From: Metallosphaera hakonensis JCM 8857 = DSM 7519
GTDB taxonomy: Archaea > Thermoproteota > Thermoprotei_A > Sulfolobales > Sulfolobaceae
Direction of reading: 5' to 3'
DNA: 64,000 nucleotides
Assembly: GCF_003201675.2 (NCBI RefSeq)
Contig: NZ_CP029287.2
Location: 1,612,001-1,676,000 of the forward strand
Positions 43,051 through 53,327 of the stretch are shown here, piece after piece. The translations under genes were made by a program, and so were the position numbers. The first letter of the stretch is position 1; the number at the start of each line of letters is the position of its first letter. The notes below the pieces were generated by a model. It did not search any database and was not told the origin of the DNA. It saw nothing but the letters and a program-made list of their open reading frames with translations.

Positions 43051-43437
43051 TTAGCTTACTAAGTAGGCATAGGAAAGAGTTGCTATCTCGTTCTGATTTA
43101 GGTCAACCTTGAAGGTATAGTGTAAACTAGCTACGTTTACCGTGTAAGTACCTGAGGGAAGACTAAAACTCACAACTCCATCTCCTGATGTGAAGTTTCT
43201 GTAAAAGCTTCCATTGGGTCCGCTAACTTGAACGATAGCGTCATTGAGGGGTTGCTTCCCGCCAAAGGGTCCATAATTCATGATCACCTTAACCTGTAGC
43301 GTGTAATCCCCATCGCTGGAGGTACCTCCCAATGGGGAAATGGTAAGGGTTGTCTTATATGAGGAAGCTAAAGCCACGCCTGCAGCTGTCAAAATTAGGA
43401 CTACAAAGGCCGCAACCAGAAGGACTCTTTTATTCAT
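43051..43437 (-). CDS. Secreted or membrane-anchored Ig-like protein
   Basis: A 128-residue protein with an N-terminal hydrophobic signal/anchor (residues 5-25) followed by a single beta-sandwich-like domain rich in Gly, Ser, Thr and Asn (LQVKVIMNYGPFGG, SGDGVVSFSLPSGTYTV), with N-glycosylation sequons NGS and NFT. It resembles carboxypeptidase-regulatory or transthyretin-like extracellular domains. Likely a surface protein. Confidence 0.65.
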   Translation of the reverse strand: MNKRVLLVAAFVVLILTAAGVALASSYKTTLTISPLGGTSSDGDYTLQVKVIMNYGPFGGKQPLNDAIVQVSGPNGSFYRNFTSGDGVVSFSLPSGTYTVNVASLHYTFKVDLNQNEIATLSYAYLVS

Positions 43438-43489
43438 GGTTATGGGTTCTAGATAAGACTAATATTTAAGTTGAATCAATATAGGGCAC

Positions 43490-44038
43490 GTGTTCGATAA
43501 GTTTATCGAGGGTTTAAGGTATTCGCTCAAGAACGAGGTTCCCATGTTGAGACGATATTTGATTTTGGGGGCTTTCGATGGAGTTCTATTGTCCCTGGGT
43601 ATTTTGGTCTCAGCCAACCTGGCCAAAGCCCCCCAGAACGTCACCGAGCTTTCGGTAATCTCAGGGATTATTGCAGTGTCCATATCTTCTGCGTGGAACT
43701 CCTTAATAGTTGAGGCTAAGGAGAGGAGACTTGAATTTGATAGACTAGAGAGGCAAATGATGCGGAGCCTAAAGGGCTCCGTATATGACTACGGAATGAA
43801 AATCACCATAGTGCTTTCGGTCCTATCTCACGGTCTATCGCCTTTTCTGGGCCTGATATCACTTTTAACTACAGTGGTAACTAGGAACGTAGCCTACGGG
43901 ACTTTCGTCTCTCTCCTTGAGCTCTTCCTTTTGGGACTTTCCTACGAGGGATCAAAAATGGATAAGATCAGATCAGGTCTGTTCATAGCTGCAGGAGGAG
44001 CCCTGATGTTAGTTGTGTCCTACTTTCTTGGCAAATGA
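43490..44038 (+). CDS. VIT1/CCC1-like small membrane protein
   Basis: A 182-residue protein with about five helices. The first, LILGAFDGVLLSLGILVSA, with the following SSAWNSLIVEAKERRLEFDRLERQM, resembles helix 1-2 and the cytosolic metal-binding region of VIT/CCC1 iron and manganese transporters. The Asp in FDG is kept. It starts with GTG. Metal transport is inferred from pattern only. Confidence 0.55.
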   Translation: MFDKFIEGLRYSLKNEVPMLRRYLILGAFDGVLLSLGILVSANLAKAPQNVTELSVISGIIAVSISSAWNSLIVEAKERRLEFDRLERQMMRSLKGSVYDYGMKITIVLSVLSHGLSPFLGLISLLTTVVTRNVAYGTFVSLLELFLLGLSYEGSKMDKIRSGLFIAAGGALMLVVSYFLGK

Positions 44039-44105
44039 TGGTTCATATGAAGCAAGAACCTCCAAGTGATACTCCTAGGTAAGGAGATATGGAAGGGGTT
44101 TGGGC

Positions 44106-44284
44106 TTCATAAAATTTTCATGAATTTTTATCCAATCCTTAGCCCTCGGACTTCATTAAAGTCGCGGGGCATTACCCCGTTCCTACTTCTCCGTCCCTTT
44201 AGCGGGTTAACCCCAACCCACACCTGCGGAACATCACGGATGTGGGGAAACCCGCATATCTTACATAATATCTCCCTTTCGGGA
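44106..44284. ncRNA. Hairpin cluster, possible omega-RNA/reRNA relic
   Basis: Stem-loops seen: TTCAT/ATGAA (44106-44124); GACTT-CATTA-AAGTC (44149-44163); CGGGG-CATTA-CCCCG (44165-44179), the last two with the same loop; CCC/GGG at 44195-44206 next to the palindrome GGGTTAACCC (44204-44213); TGCGG/CCGCA (44225-44256) enclosing ACATC-ACG-GATGT; and TCCC-TTTC-GGGA (44273-44284). They overlap the TnpB remnant's 3' end, where omega RNAs of IS605 elements arise. Confidence 0.45.
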
Positions 44285-44364
44285 AGTCCATCCACATCTG
44301 GTAGCAAGCTTTCTAAGAAATATCTTACACATAATATACAAATTTCACGATTTATTGGTAACTG
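44128..44364 (-). pseudogene. TnpB (IS200/IS605-type) C-terminal remnant
   Basis: A 78-codon minus-strand frame without a start. It has two Cys pairs, CILC (residues 9-12) and CKICGF (34-39), followed by RDVPQV, which matches the TnpB zinc ribbon and its trailing CGFxxDRDVxA motif, with Asp replaced by Ile. The frame ends at 44128 inside a hairpin-rich tail. Upstream of 44364 all frames are broken, so the rest of TnpB and any TnpA are lost. The assignment is from pattern. Confidence 0.5.
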
Positions 44365-44459
44365 TTAGCAACGGCACTAGTGAAAAGCTAAGTTACCAGG
44401 AAATAACGTCGTAAAATCTAATGAATCCTAAAGATTTCTGACTTGTAAGAAAAGCCCAT

Positions 44460-44499
44460 AATTCATAGTTACCAACCTGAATTCATAGCCACCAACCTG
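44460..44499. repeat. Two tandem 20-bp repeats
   Basis: Units 44460-44479 and 44480-44499 share AATTCATAG and ACCAACCTG and differ only at two central bases (TT versus CC). The second unit contains the stop codon of the Cys-rich gene. AGTTACC of unit one recurs at 44391-44397, and its 9-bp inverse TTGGTAACT lies at 44355-44363. Confidence 0.85.
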
Positions 44500-44674
44500 A
44501 CGAACTCCAACAACCGTACCTGGAGTACAATGTCAAACAGGCTCTTTTATCACCCTTGTTACATCTCTCACAGATTTCAGCATAATCTTTGACTGTAGCC
44601 TCGTCACAAATCAATCTACCGCATATTTCTACGCACGTCTCATACCCAGATTTTATAACACAATTCTTATCCAT
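44483..44674 (-). CDS. Cys-rich small protein
   Basis: A 63-residue protein with eight cysteines at 5, 14, 18, 23, 35, 38, 46 and 55, suggesting metal binding or disulfides. No signal peptide. The ATG has GGTGA 6 nt upstream and a TATA-like GTTTAAAAAG centred about 26 bp upstream, so expression is plausible. The last residues (SSSGWWL) are encoded by the edge of the tandem repeat. No family recognised. Confidence 0.55.
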   Translation of the reverse strand: MDKNCVIKSGYETCVEICGRLICDEATVKDYAEICERCNKGDKRACLTLYSRYGCWSSSGWWL

Positions 44675-44683
44675 GATAAGTCA

Positions 44684-44706
44684 CCTTTTTATACTTTTTA
44701 AACACT
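44684..44706. promoter_or_regulatory. Divergent TATA boxes for the Cys-rich and cupin genes
   Basis: TTTTTATAC centred at 44690 is 26 bp before the cupin ATG at 44716, and on the other strand GTTTAAAAAG centred at 44700 is 26 bp before the Cys-rich ATG at 44674. The two boxes interleave over 20 bp. Confidence 0.5.
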
Positions 44707-44715
44707 TTAAACTCA

Positions 44716-45261
44716 ATGTCTAAACTCTTGGTAAGAAAGGATCTCCAAGCTGAATTGAGAGAGCACGTAAATAGCATTGTAAAGGAAATAGAAAACGATG
44801 ATTTAAAAGTAGTTGTATTCATGGAAAATACCGAGCCTCCTCAAAGGATTAAGCCCAAAGTAATAAAGTTCGAGCCCACCCTCAAATTACTTCGGACTTT
44901 AGCGGACAAGGGAGAGGTGGAGAAGGGCGTCTCCAAGATAATGTTCTACTCCCCAAGCACTGGAAGATCTAGGGGGTTAACCCCAACAATGATGGCCGGC
45001 TTTCAATATATAAAGCCTGGCACGAGCACGAAACCGCACTCTCACAACATGGCGTCCATATACTTAGTGGTAAGGGGACAAGGTTACTCTGAAATAGACG
45101 GCGAGATTTACAGCTGGAGTTCTGGCGACGTGTTTGTGGTGCCGGCTAACGCGGTTCACAGCCACACTAACACAGGCAACGAAGATGTGGTCCTGTTTGA
45201 TGTGACCGATTCAGGGTTACTTGAAAATATGGGAATACTCGAGTTTAAAGAAGAAGCTTAG
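44716..45261 (+). CDS. Cupin-domain protein
   Basis: A 181-residue protein whose C-terminal half is a single cupin: [21 protein letters not shown] (metal His pair near 112-114 and Glu/Tyr side) and the second motif [17 protein letters not shown] near 137-153. It resembles gentisate dioxygenase-like cupins but has only one domain. Substrate unknown. Its end overlaps the reductase gene by 4 bp. Confidence 0.8.
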   Translation: MSKLLVRKDLQAELREHVNSIVKEIENDDLKVVVFMENTEPPQRIKPKVIKFEPTLKLLRTLADKGEVEKGVSKIMFYSPSTGRSRGLTPTMMAGFQYIKPGTSTKPHSHNMASIYLVVRGQGYSEIDGEIYSWSSGDVFVVPANAVHSHTNTGNEDVVLFDVTDSGLLENMGILEFKEEA

Positions 45262-46208
45262 CTTTTTTGTTCCCATACGAGTTTATAAACACGAAGAAGT
45301 TTCTCATCTCTCCACTTGGATATTTCTTGGAAAGTTTTGCCCTTGATGAAACTATACTCCTTCATTTGTTGAACGGCCTTTACTACCCCAGTGTAGGGGA
45401 ATTTATCATATTTAGCCAAGGAATGCAGCCACTCGTTAGCTCCGAATCCAAACCCCCTGTTAAAGAAGTACTCCAATCCCCCTTCTCCTCCACCAAGATG
45501 ATATGTCAGGAAAGGACCCATGAAGGCCCATCTCAGACCTATGGCGGCAGTCATAACTTTGTCTATATCTTCAACAGTGGCCACTCCCTCATCAACCAGA
45601 TGAACTGCCTCTCTAAACAGGGCGAACGCAAGCCTATTACCTACGAATCCAGGAACTTCTTTCTTGAGAACTACGACCACCCTGTCAAGTTTCTCCATGA
45701 GTTCCCTAGTTTTCTCTAGCACGTCCTGGGAAGTTTTCTCCCCGGGGACTACCTCAACCAGGGGAAGAAGATGGGGTGGATTCCATGGATGAGCTATCAC
45801 TCCCCTCTCTGGGTGGGATAACATGGCCTTCTGAATCTCGGTCATGAGCAAACCGGAAGTGCTACTGGCTAGTATTACGTCCTTAGATAAGGCCTTGTCA
45901 AGATATCCAAATAACTTTTTCTTAGCCTCATAGTCCTCTATTATGGCCTCTATTACGAACGTAGAGTCGCCCACTGCCTCATCTAAGTTGGTGGTGGGAT
46001 TAACCCTAGACAATACTGAGCTAACTTCCTCTTGGATCTGGGAATTGTTTTTCATGACTTGAAGGTAGTTCCTCAATTTCTCTACTCCCTTGTCCAAGGT
46101 CTCCTTTTTCTCTGTGTACAATGAAACCCTATATCCTTTTGACGCGAAGAGGGTAGCCCAACCTACCCCGATCACGCCCGCTCCTACTATGGATATCTTT
46201 TCACTCAT
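45258..46208 (-). CDS. Malonic semialdehyde reductase / 3-hydroxyacyl-CoA dehydrogenase family
   Basis: A 316-residue NAD(P)-dependent dehydrogenase with [18 protein letters not shown] near 8-25, catalytic His in [21 protein letters not shown] near 137, and [20 protein letters not shown] in the C-terminal helical domain. From memory it matches the Metallosphaera sedula malonic semialdehyde reductase, which yields 3-hydroxypropionate in the 3HP/4HB cycle; that gene lies eight loci from the dehydratase, as here. By sequence alone it could also be a 3-hydroxyacyl-CoA dehydrogenase or L-gulonate dehydrogenase. Confidence 0.78.
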   Translation of the reverse strand: MSEKISIVGAGVIGVGWATLFASKGYRVSLYTEKKETLDKGVEKLRNYLQVMKNNSQIQEEVSSVLSRVNPTTNLDEAVGDSTFVIEAIIEDYEAKKKLFGYLDKALSKDVILASSTSGLLMTEIQKAMLSHPERGVIAHPWNPPHLLPLVEVVPGEKTSQDVLEKTRELMEKLDRVVVVLKKEVPGFVGNRLAFALFREAVHLVDEGVATVEDIDKVMTAAIGLRWAFMGPFLTYHLGGGEGGLEYFFNRGFGFGANEWLHSLAKYDKFPYTGVVKAVQQMKEYSFIKGKTFQEISKWRDEKLLRVYKLVWEQKS

Positions 46209-46311
46209 GGGAACTTATACTGTATAAGCAATTTAAATCTAAGCGGATAGCTAGTCCATATAAGCTGACCGAATGCGCAAACCTTTATTTCCGGGACAGA
46301 AATGAATCTCA

Positions 46312-46916
46312 ATGTTTACCGATCAGTTAGCCCAATATATCTCTTCAGTAGAGAGTAAATTGATGTCTAGGTTCGAGAACAGGGAGAGGATACTACAGAT
46401 ATCCAGGGAGGTCATAAGGTATTCAGGAGAATCTATCTCTCTTTCCCATAGAGGCAGGAAAGAGGAGGCCTTGGAGAAATACTCTTTCGCGAAGAAACGA
46501 GTTGATGAAATTAGAAGTATCGTTCAAAATTTTCCTGAACTTCTCTTCGGGGACGTGGGAGTGGCCTTTCAAGAAATCAGTGAGGCCAGCGTAGTTCTCT
46601 CCTTCTACTTCGATCTTCCCCTAAATCTACCCAATGATTTGGGAATACCAGACATATATTACATAACAGGGTTAGCGGATGCAATAGGCGAAATGAGGAG
46701 GCTGCTCTTGAAAGTCTAAGGAAAGGAGACAAGAAAAGGGGCAAGGAGATAGTCGAGGAGATGGATAACCTTTACGATTTACTATGGAAATTAGAATATC
46801 CCAAATCACTAGTTCCAGGGCTGAGGCAAAAAGTAGACGCCATGAGGAAAATACTTGAGGACACTAGGCATGATGTGTTCCTGGCCGAGGTCTTAGGAAA
46901 AATAGACTTAGACTAA
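46312..46916 (+). pseudogene. Translin-family protein interrupted by a -1 frameshift
   Basis: The first frame gives 135 residues ending EMRRLLLKV and a stop at 46717. If the reading slips back one base at G46701, the protein continues as [16 protein letters not shown] and on to [18 protein letters not shown], ending at the stop 46914-46916, about 201 residues in all. The joined protein has the length and C-terminal LVPGLRxK block of archaeal translin-like RNA/DNA-binding proteins. The change equals loss of one G from AGGAGGGCTGCT. It may be a mutation, a sequence error or programmed frameshifting. Confidence 0.75.
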
Positions 46917-47761
46917 GAGAATTTTTCCCTAATATAATCTACCAATTTATTGGCCACATCAATTCCAGTAGCTAACATAAATCCCTTGAATTCTGGTACG
47001 TCATTAAGTTCATTTATCACGTATCCCCTTGATTGGTGTTCCAAGATGTCTATAGAAACGAATTCCCCATTGATCACTTTCACTGCCTTTAACGCTGTCT
47101 CTTTGAGCGCATTATCTACCTCGAGTGGCGTTGGTGTCCCTCCAAGCGCTACGTTAGCCCTCCATTCGTTAGAAGGAATGTTTCTCGCATAGCAACCTAA
47201 AAGTTCGTCACCCATAACAATACATCTTATGTCCCTGTTTTTCCCAGTTATGTATTCTTGGACAATATGGACTTTCAAGGCTGAGTTTCCCATCATCTCC
47301 CTGTGTTCTATTATGGTTTTGCCCTCTAGAATGTCCCTGATGAGGGAAACCATTCTTCCCCAGCTCCCGATTGGAGGTTTATCGATTAACGGAAACCCTA
47401 TTTGCTCATAGGCCTTCATGACCGAGTCTGGAGACATAGCGATGATAGACTGTGGAACAGGTATCCCTGCCTTGAACAACTTGGAATATGTCAGTATCTT
47501 ATCTCCTGCAACGCTTATCACATCAGTTGAGTTTATTGTATGAACCCCTGTACCTTCTAGAACTGCAGCAGCGTAGAGCGACCTGTACATACTAACAGCC
47601 CTAATTACTGCAACGTCGTACCTCCCTAGAGCTCTATTGAAGGGAAGAGGCTCTTGAGCTACGTTCAGCACGTCATAACTAATTTGCTTGTCGTTGAGGG
47701 CCTTAACAAGGAGCTTTTCCTCTTGCCTAACTAGATCCACAACTAGGGCTACTTTCATCAT
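46913..47761 (-). CDS. argX: Glutamate--LysW ligase ArgX (ATP-grasp)
   Basis: A RimK-like ATP-grasp ligase of 282 residues with [14 protein letters not shown] near 125-138 and the metal/ATP end block [13 protein letters not shown] near 252. LysX and ArgX are paralogs that attach alpha-aminoadipate or glutamate to the carrier LysW. Placement in an arg-car operon favours ArgX, which begins arginine synthesis from LysW-glutamate. LysW and the shared LysZYJK genes are not in this window. Start overlaps carB by 4 bp; the 3' end meets the translin gene. Confidence 0.85.
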   Translation of the reverse strand: MMKVALVVDLVRQEEKLLVKALNDKQISYDVLNVAQEPLPFNRALGRYDVAVIRAVSMYRSLYAAAVLEGTGVHTINSTDVISVAGDKILTYSKLFKAGIPVPQSIIAMSPDSVMKAYEQIGFPLIDKPPIGSWGRMVSLIRDILEGKTIIEHREMMGNSALKVHIVQEYITGKNRDIRCIVMGDELLGCYARNIPSNEWRANVALGGTPTPLEVDNALKETALKAVKVINGEFVSIDILEHQSRGYVINELNDVPEFKGFMLATGIDVANKLVDYIREKFS

Positions 47762-50700
47762 ATTCCGCCTCCGTATTTCCTCATTTCATAGAACGTCATG
47801 TCTCCACTAACCATAGCCTGAGTTACTTCCCTGGCTAGCCTACCGTTCAAAATTACAGGAATATTGAGGTCTACGGCGCTCCTCCTGATGTTATAGTCCA
47901 ATGTCTTTAGGTAACCGTTAGTTATAACCAGGTCAACTTCACCCTTACCAATTAGCTTTTGGGCTATCTCTTGGTTAACGCTTTCAAAATCTGCGACCTC
48001 GGCAAAGTTCAAGGTCTTGACTGTTAAACCCAGCTTCTCTAAATTATGTCCGGCTTCTCTCAGATAGATGAGATTCCCCTTACCATAGACCAGGGCCGTC
48101 TTATTTTGTCTTGGAAGTCTATTGGGCGAGCATGACAACCAACTCTTCAAAAGCGCATCGTGAAAAGTTGTTCCTAAGGACGCTGCTTCCCCAGTGCTTC
48201 TCATTTCTGGGCCAAGGAAGGGATAGGAGTCCTTGAGTTGGGTCCATGAAAATTGAGCTGACTTCACCGCCCAGGACTTACTCTCAGGCTCAAAAAAGTC
48301 GTCCCTCTGAAGACCCTCCATTATAGCCTTAACTGCCACTTCCATTAGGTTTACTCCCTTTGCCTTGCTTGAGAAAGGCATTGATCTGCTGGCCCTTAAG
48401 TTCATTTCGATCACATAGGGGGTGTTGTCCTTTATAACAAACTGGAGGTTGAATGGGCCTCTAATACCTATCTCTCTAGCTAAGATAAGGGAGATCTTTC
48501 TTAGGTCGTTTGCAATTGGCTCGATATTCCTCGTTGGTATTGACATTGTGCTGTCACCGCTATGAACCCCAGCTTCCTCAACGTGTTCCGTAACTATTCC
48601 AACGACTCCTTTACCGTCGCTAACCGCATCTATCTCGGCCTCATAGGCATCCTCCAGGAATTTACTTATCACAACTGGATACTTCGTCGATAACCTCGCT
48701 CTTTGAATAACTGAATCCAGTTCCTGTTCATTCCATACAATACTCATGGATGAGCCACTGAGTACATAACTTGGTCTAACCAGGACCGGGAACCCTACGC
48801 TTTCTACGAATTTTCGTATTTCTGCAGTGTTTTTAGCTGAAATCCAGTTAGGTTGTCTTATTCCCAGCCTGTCTAACAGCACAGAGAACTTTTCCCTATC
48901 CTCAGCCATGTCCACTGAGGCACCGGAAGTTCCCAACAATCTCACTCCGTTCTCCTCTAGTTTCTTGGCTATGTTATTTCCCAACTGTCCTCCCGCGAAC
49001 GTGGCAACATAGGAGAACTTCTCCTTGTTCACAATGTCCATTACCCTTTCAACGGTTATCTCGTCAAAGTAAAGCTTCCTCGTCACGTCCCAATCCGTGG
49101 AGACCGTTTCTGGATTGTAATTAAGTACAGCAACCTGGTCAAAATACTTAAGAGATGCCTTCATTAATTCCACAACACCCCAGTCGAACTCAACTGAAAC
49201 TCCTATCCTGAATCCTCCTGCACCTACTATGAGAAGGTTGTTTCCAGTGGAATTGAGCTCAATGTCGTCCTCGGAACCCACATAGGTTAAATACAGATAG
49301 TTGGTTACAGCTGGCCATTCACCTGCTAGAGTATCGATTAGCTTAATGTTGGGGAGAGTCCTTTTAGATAACCTTGTTTTCAGAATTTCCTCTTCTTTCG
49401 TGCCAGTAGCGTTGGCGATCTGTTCGTCACTGAAACCTAGTGACTTCAGATATCTTAACTTAGAGTCGTCTAGCCGAGAATTCCTCAATTCTTCGTAGGT
49501 TCTAACAATATTTTCAATCTTTCTCAGGAAAAACTTATCAACTCCTGTCGCTTTGTAGACCTCTTCCACACTTGCCCCTTCCTTAAATGCTTTGGCTGCC
49601 CACACGGGCCAATAGGGGGTTCTCCTGAGAAGCTCCTTAATCGCATCCTCCTTAGAGGATGAAGACATATAATATTTACCTCCCACAACCCCGGGCTCAC
49701 CAATGTCTAACATCCTAATTCCCTTCTGCAGTGCCTCCTCAAAGGACCTGCCAATGCTCATAATTTCTCCCACGCTTTTCATCTCAGTGCTGAGGCTCGT
49801 GTAAACTTCCTCAAATTTCTGAAGGTCCCATCTAGGTATTTTGACTACAACATAGTCCAAGCTGGGTTCGAAGCAGGCGCAAGTGGCTCCAGAGACCTTA
49901 TTGAGGATTTCCTCAAGGGTGTAACCGAGAGATAACTTAGCTGACACGTAGGCCAATGGATAGCCCGTAGCCTTGCTGGCGAGGGCACTTGATCTGGACA
50001 TCCTAGGATTGGTTTCTATAACGTAATTGGTGTAACTGTTGGGATCAAGCGCGAACTGAACATTGCACTCCCCCACTAAGCTAATTGACTCAGCTACTCT
50101 CATGGATAATGTCCTCATCTCTTGGAACTCCCGATTGTCTAAGGTTTGACATGGGGTTATCACTATGGACTCCCCAGTGTGAACTCCCATTGGGTCTAAG
50201 TTTTCCACACATGCTATCACGGCTGAATTGCCCTTGGAGTCTCTAACTACCTCGTATTCCAATTCCTTCCAGTGGTGGAGGTATTTCTCAACTAGAACCT
50301 CACCTATATAACTTTGAGAGAATGCTCTATCTATGCTCTTCCTTAAGGACTCCTTATCCCAGGCAACTGTGGAACCTCTTCCTCCCAAATTGAAGCTTAC
50401 CCTCACCATTACTGGATATCCTATTTGCTCTGCCTTCTCTAACGCCTCATCGGCGCTCCTTGCTGAGAAGCTTGGGGGAACTGGTATCTTAACGTCTATC
50501 ATGGTTTCCCTGAACTTCTCCCTACTGAGCGCCCTCTCTATGCCCTCAATTGGAGTTCCGAGGACTTTAATTCCATACCTGTCCAGAACTCCTTTCTTGA
50601 ATAGATCGACCCCAACGTTCAGGGCGGTCTGACCACCAAATCCAATGGCTATGGCATCAGGTCTCTCTTGTTCTATAACTTTCTCCACAGACCACCAAGT

Positions 50701-50898
50701 CACTGGGACCATGTAGAGTTTATCTGCCATTCCATAGCTAGTTTGCACCGTTGCCACATTGGAGTTGACTAATACGGTCTCTATCCCTTCTTCCTTGTAC
50801 GCCTTTAATGACTGGGATCCACTGTAGTCGAACTCGGCAGCTTCTGCGATCTTAATGGGTCCCGAGCCTACTACTAAAACCTTCTTAATTCCCTTCAT
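47758..50898 (-). CDS. carB: Carbamoyl-phosphate synthase large subunit
   Basis: A 1046-residue subunit with two homologous ATP-grasp halves (about 1-385 and 530-930) that activate bicarbonate and carbamate, an oligomerisation part between, and a C-terminal allosteric domain (about 925-1040). Blocks seen: [21 protein letters not shown] at the start (first 20), GQTALNVG near 83, and [19 protein letters not shown] near 546. Product carbamoyl phosphate feeds arginine and pyrimidines. It overlaps carA by 14 bp. Confidence 0.97.
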   Translation of the reverse strand: MKGIKKVLVVGSGPIKIAEAAEFDYSGSQSLKAYKEEGIETVLVNSNVATVQTSYGMADKLYMVPVTWWSVEKVIEQERPDAIAIGFGGQTALNVGVDLFKKGVLDRYGIKVLGTPIEGIERALSREKFRETMIDVKIPVPPSFSARSADEALEKAEQIGYPVMVRVSFNLGGRGSTVAWDKESLRKSIDRAFSQSYIGEVLVEKYLHHWKELEYEVVRDSKGNSAVIACVENLDPMGVHTGESIVITPCQTLDNREFQEMRTLSMRVAESISLVGECNVQFALDPNSYTNYVIETNPRMSRSSALASKATGYPLAYVSAKLSLGYTLEEILNKVSGATCACFEPSLDYVVVKIPRWDLQKFEEVYTSLSTEMKSVGEIMSIGRSFEEALQKGIRMLDIGEPGVVGGKYYMSSSSKEDAIKELLRRTPYWPVWAAKAFKEGASVEEVYKATGVDKFFLRKIENIVRTYEELRNSRLDDSKLRYLKSLGFSDEQIANATGTKEEEILKTRLSKRTLPNIKLIDTLAGEWPAVTNYLYLTYVGSEDDIELNSTGNNLLIVGAGGFRIGVSVEFDWGVVELMKASLKYFDQVAVLNYNPETVSTDWDVTRKLYFDEITVERVMDIVNKEKFSYVATFAGGQLGNNIAKKLEENGVRLLGTSGASVDMAEDREKFSVLLDRLGIRQPNWISAKNTAEIRKFVESVGFPVLVRPSYVLSGSSMSIVWNEQELDSVIQRARLSTKYPVVISKFLEDAYEAEIDAVSDGKGVVGIVTEHVEEAGVHSGDSTMSIPTRNIEPIANDLRKISLILAREIGIRGPFNLQFVIKDNTPYVIEMNLRASRSMPFSSKAKGVNLMEVAVKAIMEGLQRDDFFEPESKSWAVKSAQFSWTQLKDSYPFLGPEMRSTGEAASLGTTFHDALLKSWLSCSPNRLPRQNKTALVYGKGNLIYLREAGHNLEKLGLTVKTLNFAEVADFESVNQEIAQKLIGKGEVDLVITNGYLKTLDYNIRRSAVDLNIPVILNGRLAREVTQAMVSGDMTFYEMRKYGGGI

Positions 50899-52003
50899 TT
50901 TTTATCACCATTTTCCTAAATTTCTGGAAAATCCAAGTGTTATCATTGGGTCCAGGTCTCGATTCAGGATGAAATTGAGTAGTTATCACTGGTAACCGCT
51001 TGTGCGCAAGACCCTCGACCACTCCATCATCTGGGTTCACGAACCAGATCTGCGTATCCGGTGGTACGTCTTCCTTATAAACACCGTATCCATGATTATG
51101 AGTGGAAATGTAGCACCTGTTTGTCGTTAAGTCCACAACTGGCTTATTTATTGCCCTATGTCCAAACTTCATCTTCCTTACATTTCCGCTCATAGCCAAC
51201 GTAGCCACCTGGTGACCCAGGCAGATACCTAAGGTTGGCAATTTGTACTCCATAACAGCCGAAAACGTCTTAACTAGATCCTTGAGTATGTTTGGATTCC
51301 CTGGTCCATTTCCAAACACAATTCCCTTTGGCGAATAGTTCATTATTTCATCTACGGTGGATTTGCACGGCACTCTTACGATAGTGAATCCAGCCTTGAA
51401 CAATTCATCAAGAATGCCATGTTTTACTCCGCAATCCACCAGTACTATTAGCTGATCTGAATCATTTTGATGAACAATGGGCGATTTGGGAGAAGTGAAC
51501 TTAGTGAAGTCTATTTCGTCGTATCTGGCCTTTATGTAACCTGCTGGATCGTCAACACTTACTCCTGAAGCTATTACTCCCATCATTGAACCCAAAGTTC
51601 TAACCTTCTTTACCAGAAGCCTCGTATCGACAGACGACACTCCTGGAATGTTCTGTTCGCTCATCCATTGATGCAAACTCTTGGAGGAGTTCCACTTCGA
51701 GGGATCAGTCTCCTCTGTTACCACCAGACCCTCAATTTGGATCTGTTCCGACTCGAAGTTCTGTAGTATACCGTTCCTGAATTGTGGTTCGGGAACTCCG
51801 TAATTCCCCACAAGTGGATGGGTTATAATCATGATTTGCCCTCTATACGAGGGGTCAGTCATAGACTCTGGATATCCGTTCATGGCAGTGGTGAACACTA
51901 CTTCCCCGAACTTCACCCCACTAGATCCAAAGCCACAGCCGTGGAGTAAAGTTCCATCCTCTAGGTATATCAGTCCTTCAGTTCCCCTCTTGCAGTATGT
52001 CAT
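50885..52003 (-). CDS. carA: Carbamoyl-phosphate synthase small (glutaminase) subunit
   Basis: A 372-residue class I glutamine amidotransferase subunit that supplies ammonia to CarB. The N-terminal half is the CPSase-specific domain with [20 protein letters not shown] near 32-51; the nucleophile Cys is in [16 protein letters not shown] near 255, and the His/Glu pair in [12 protein letters not shown] near 345. It overlaps argH by 26 bp and carB by 14 bp. Confidence 0.96.
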   Translation of the reverse strand: MTYCKRGTEGLIYLEDGTLLHGCGFGSSGVKFGEVVFTTAMNGYPESMTDPSYRGQIMIITHPLVGNYGVPEPQFRNGILQNFESEQIQIEGLVVTEETDPSKWNSSKSLHQWMSEQNIPGVSSVDTRLLVKKVRTLGSMMGVIASGVSVDDPAGYIKARYDEIDFTKFTSPKSPIVHQNDSDQLIVLVDCGVKHGILDELFKAGFTIVRVPCKSTVDEIMNYSPKGIVFGNGPGNPNILKDLVKTFSAVMEYKLPTLGICLGHQVATLAMSGNVRKMKFGHRAINKPVVDLTTNRCYISTHNHGYGVYKEDVPPDTQIWFVNPDDGVVEGLAHKRLPVITTQFHPESRPGPNDNTWIFQKFRKMVIKNEGN

Positions 52004-53327
52004 TTTCTATCAACCTCAATTCCCCTTCTCCTTTTAGGATCTCATTTTTATATTCTCTTAGCGTTTTTTCATGTATAGTAACTCTTTCCCTGGCGAAGGA
52101 AATACTCTCCTTCATTCTCTGAGGACTCGGGCTACCTTCAACCACCTTCCTTGATACGGATTGCTCCATAGTTATTGATGGGACGAACTTAGCTTCTCTA
52201 ACAGCCTTGGATATCTCATGATAGGCCTGTCTAAATCTAATTCCCTTACTTGTCAATATTTCTGCCTCATCGGTAGCTAGCATCTCGTTATCGGCCTTAA
52301 TTTCCTTCACCTTGACCTTTGACATGAGGTCATTGAGTACTTCTAACCCCATCCTTGACTCATCTAAAACGTCCCAGAGGAACGGATTGATCTCCTGAAG
52401 ATCAAGGTTGTATCCTGAGGGGATGGATTTGTACATGTTCATAACTGTCATCACGTCCCCAACTACCTTGGAGATCCTAGCTCTGAGGACCTCCATGGTC
52501 ACTGCGTTTCTTTTCTGTGGCATCAGGGAACTAGTACTAACGTGTGAATCGGGTAACTCCACGATTCCCAGGAACTTCGATGAAAGGAGAATAATGTCCT
52601 CTACAATTCTACTTAAGGACAGCATGAGGTTAGCTATTTCCATGATCGCCGAAATCAGGTCAGACCTGGAGGAAGTAGAAGAGATCGTATTTAGCAACAC
52701 GTCCTTAAATCCCAGGAATGAAGCTTCTCTCCTCCTGTTGAGGTTGACCGAACTTCCGACTATGGCCCCGCTACCTAAGGGAGATCGGTTAACTAGGTCA
52801 AGGGTTCTATATATAGACTCCCATCTAGAGGCAACCTCTTCCTCTGCATAAAGGAGATAATGACCAAAGGTTGTGGGTTGAGCTGGTTGGAAGTGGGTGT
52901 AAACGATGAATGGAGTACTAAGGTTCTCTTCCGCCCTACTAATAAGTGTCATTCTAAAATTAATGAGGAATTCCAGGAGTTCCAAGATCTCATCTCTCAT
53001 CTGTAGCCTGAGCGCGGTGGCCACATGGTCGTTTCTGCTCCTTCCAAGGCCTATGGAGCCTCCAGCCTCTCCAGCCTGTTTTATGAGGTGATCCTCAAGT
53101 GCCTCATGAACGTCTTCGTAGGATGGATCAATTGAGGTGAAGGTATTTATGCCAAGAAGTAATTTTCTTGCGTCCTCTTTTGAGAGATATCCCGAGAGAA
53201 ATAATTCAATAACATGAGCCTTCATAACTTCCTTTACCTTCTCCATGATCCTGACGTCTTCCTTAGACGATGAAGTGTACGTTACCACCAAATCGTCTTT
53301 GGAACCCCACCTTCTGTAGAGCATCAC
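51978..53327 (-). CDS. argH: Argininosuccinate lyase
   Basis: Splits argininosuccinate to arginine and fumarate. The 449-residue superfamily protein has the signature SSLMPQKRNAVTMEV near 278 (catalytic Ser in the flexible loop), GLGRSRNDHVATALRLQMRD near 97 and YTHFQPAQPTTFGHYL near 145. It overlaps argG by 4 bp. Confidence 0.96.
   Translation of the reverse strand: MMLYRRWGSKDDLVVTYTSSSKEDVRIMEKVKEVMKAHVIELFLSGYLSKEDARKLLLGINTFTSIDPSYEDVHEALEDHLIKQAGEAGGSIGLGRSRNDHVATALRLQMRDEILELLEFLINFRMTLISRAEENLSTPFIVYTHFQPAQPTTFGHYLLYAEEEVASRWESIYRTLDLVNRSPLGSGAIVGSSVNLNRRREASFLGFKDVLLNTISSTSSRSDLISAIMEIANLMLSLSRIVEDIILLSSKFLGIVELPDSHVSTSSLMPQKRNAVTMEVLRARISKVVGDVMTVMNMYKSIPSGYNLDLQEINPFLWDVLDESRMGLEVLNDLMSKVKVKEIKADNEMLATDEAEILTSKGIRFRQAYHEISKAVREAKFVPSITMEQSVSRKVVEGSPSPQRMKESISFARERVTIHEKTLREYKNEILKGEGELRLIENDILQEGN

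Larger units (their letters stand above)
44039..44482. other. 444-bp gene-poor region with mobile-element debris
   Basis: No intact gene. The left half holds a TnpB-like C-terminal fragment on the minus strand and a dense row of hairpins; the right half holds copies of the motif AGTTACC and a tandem repeat that runs into the Cys-rich gene. See the separate entries. Confidence 0.6.

Noticed and set aside
44066-44368. Plus-strand 100-residue open frame in the hairpin region
   Set aside because: Composition is not protein-like; it is a shadow of the hairpins and of the TnpB remnant on the other strand.
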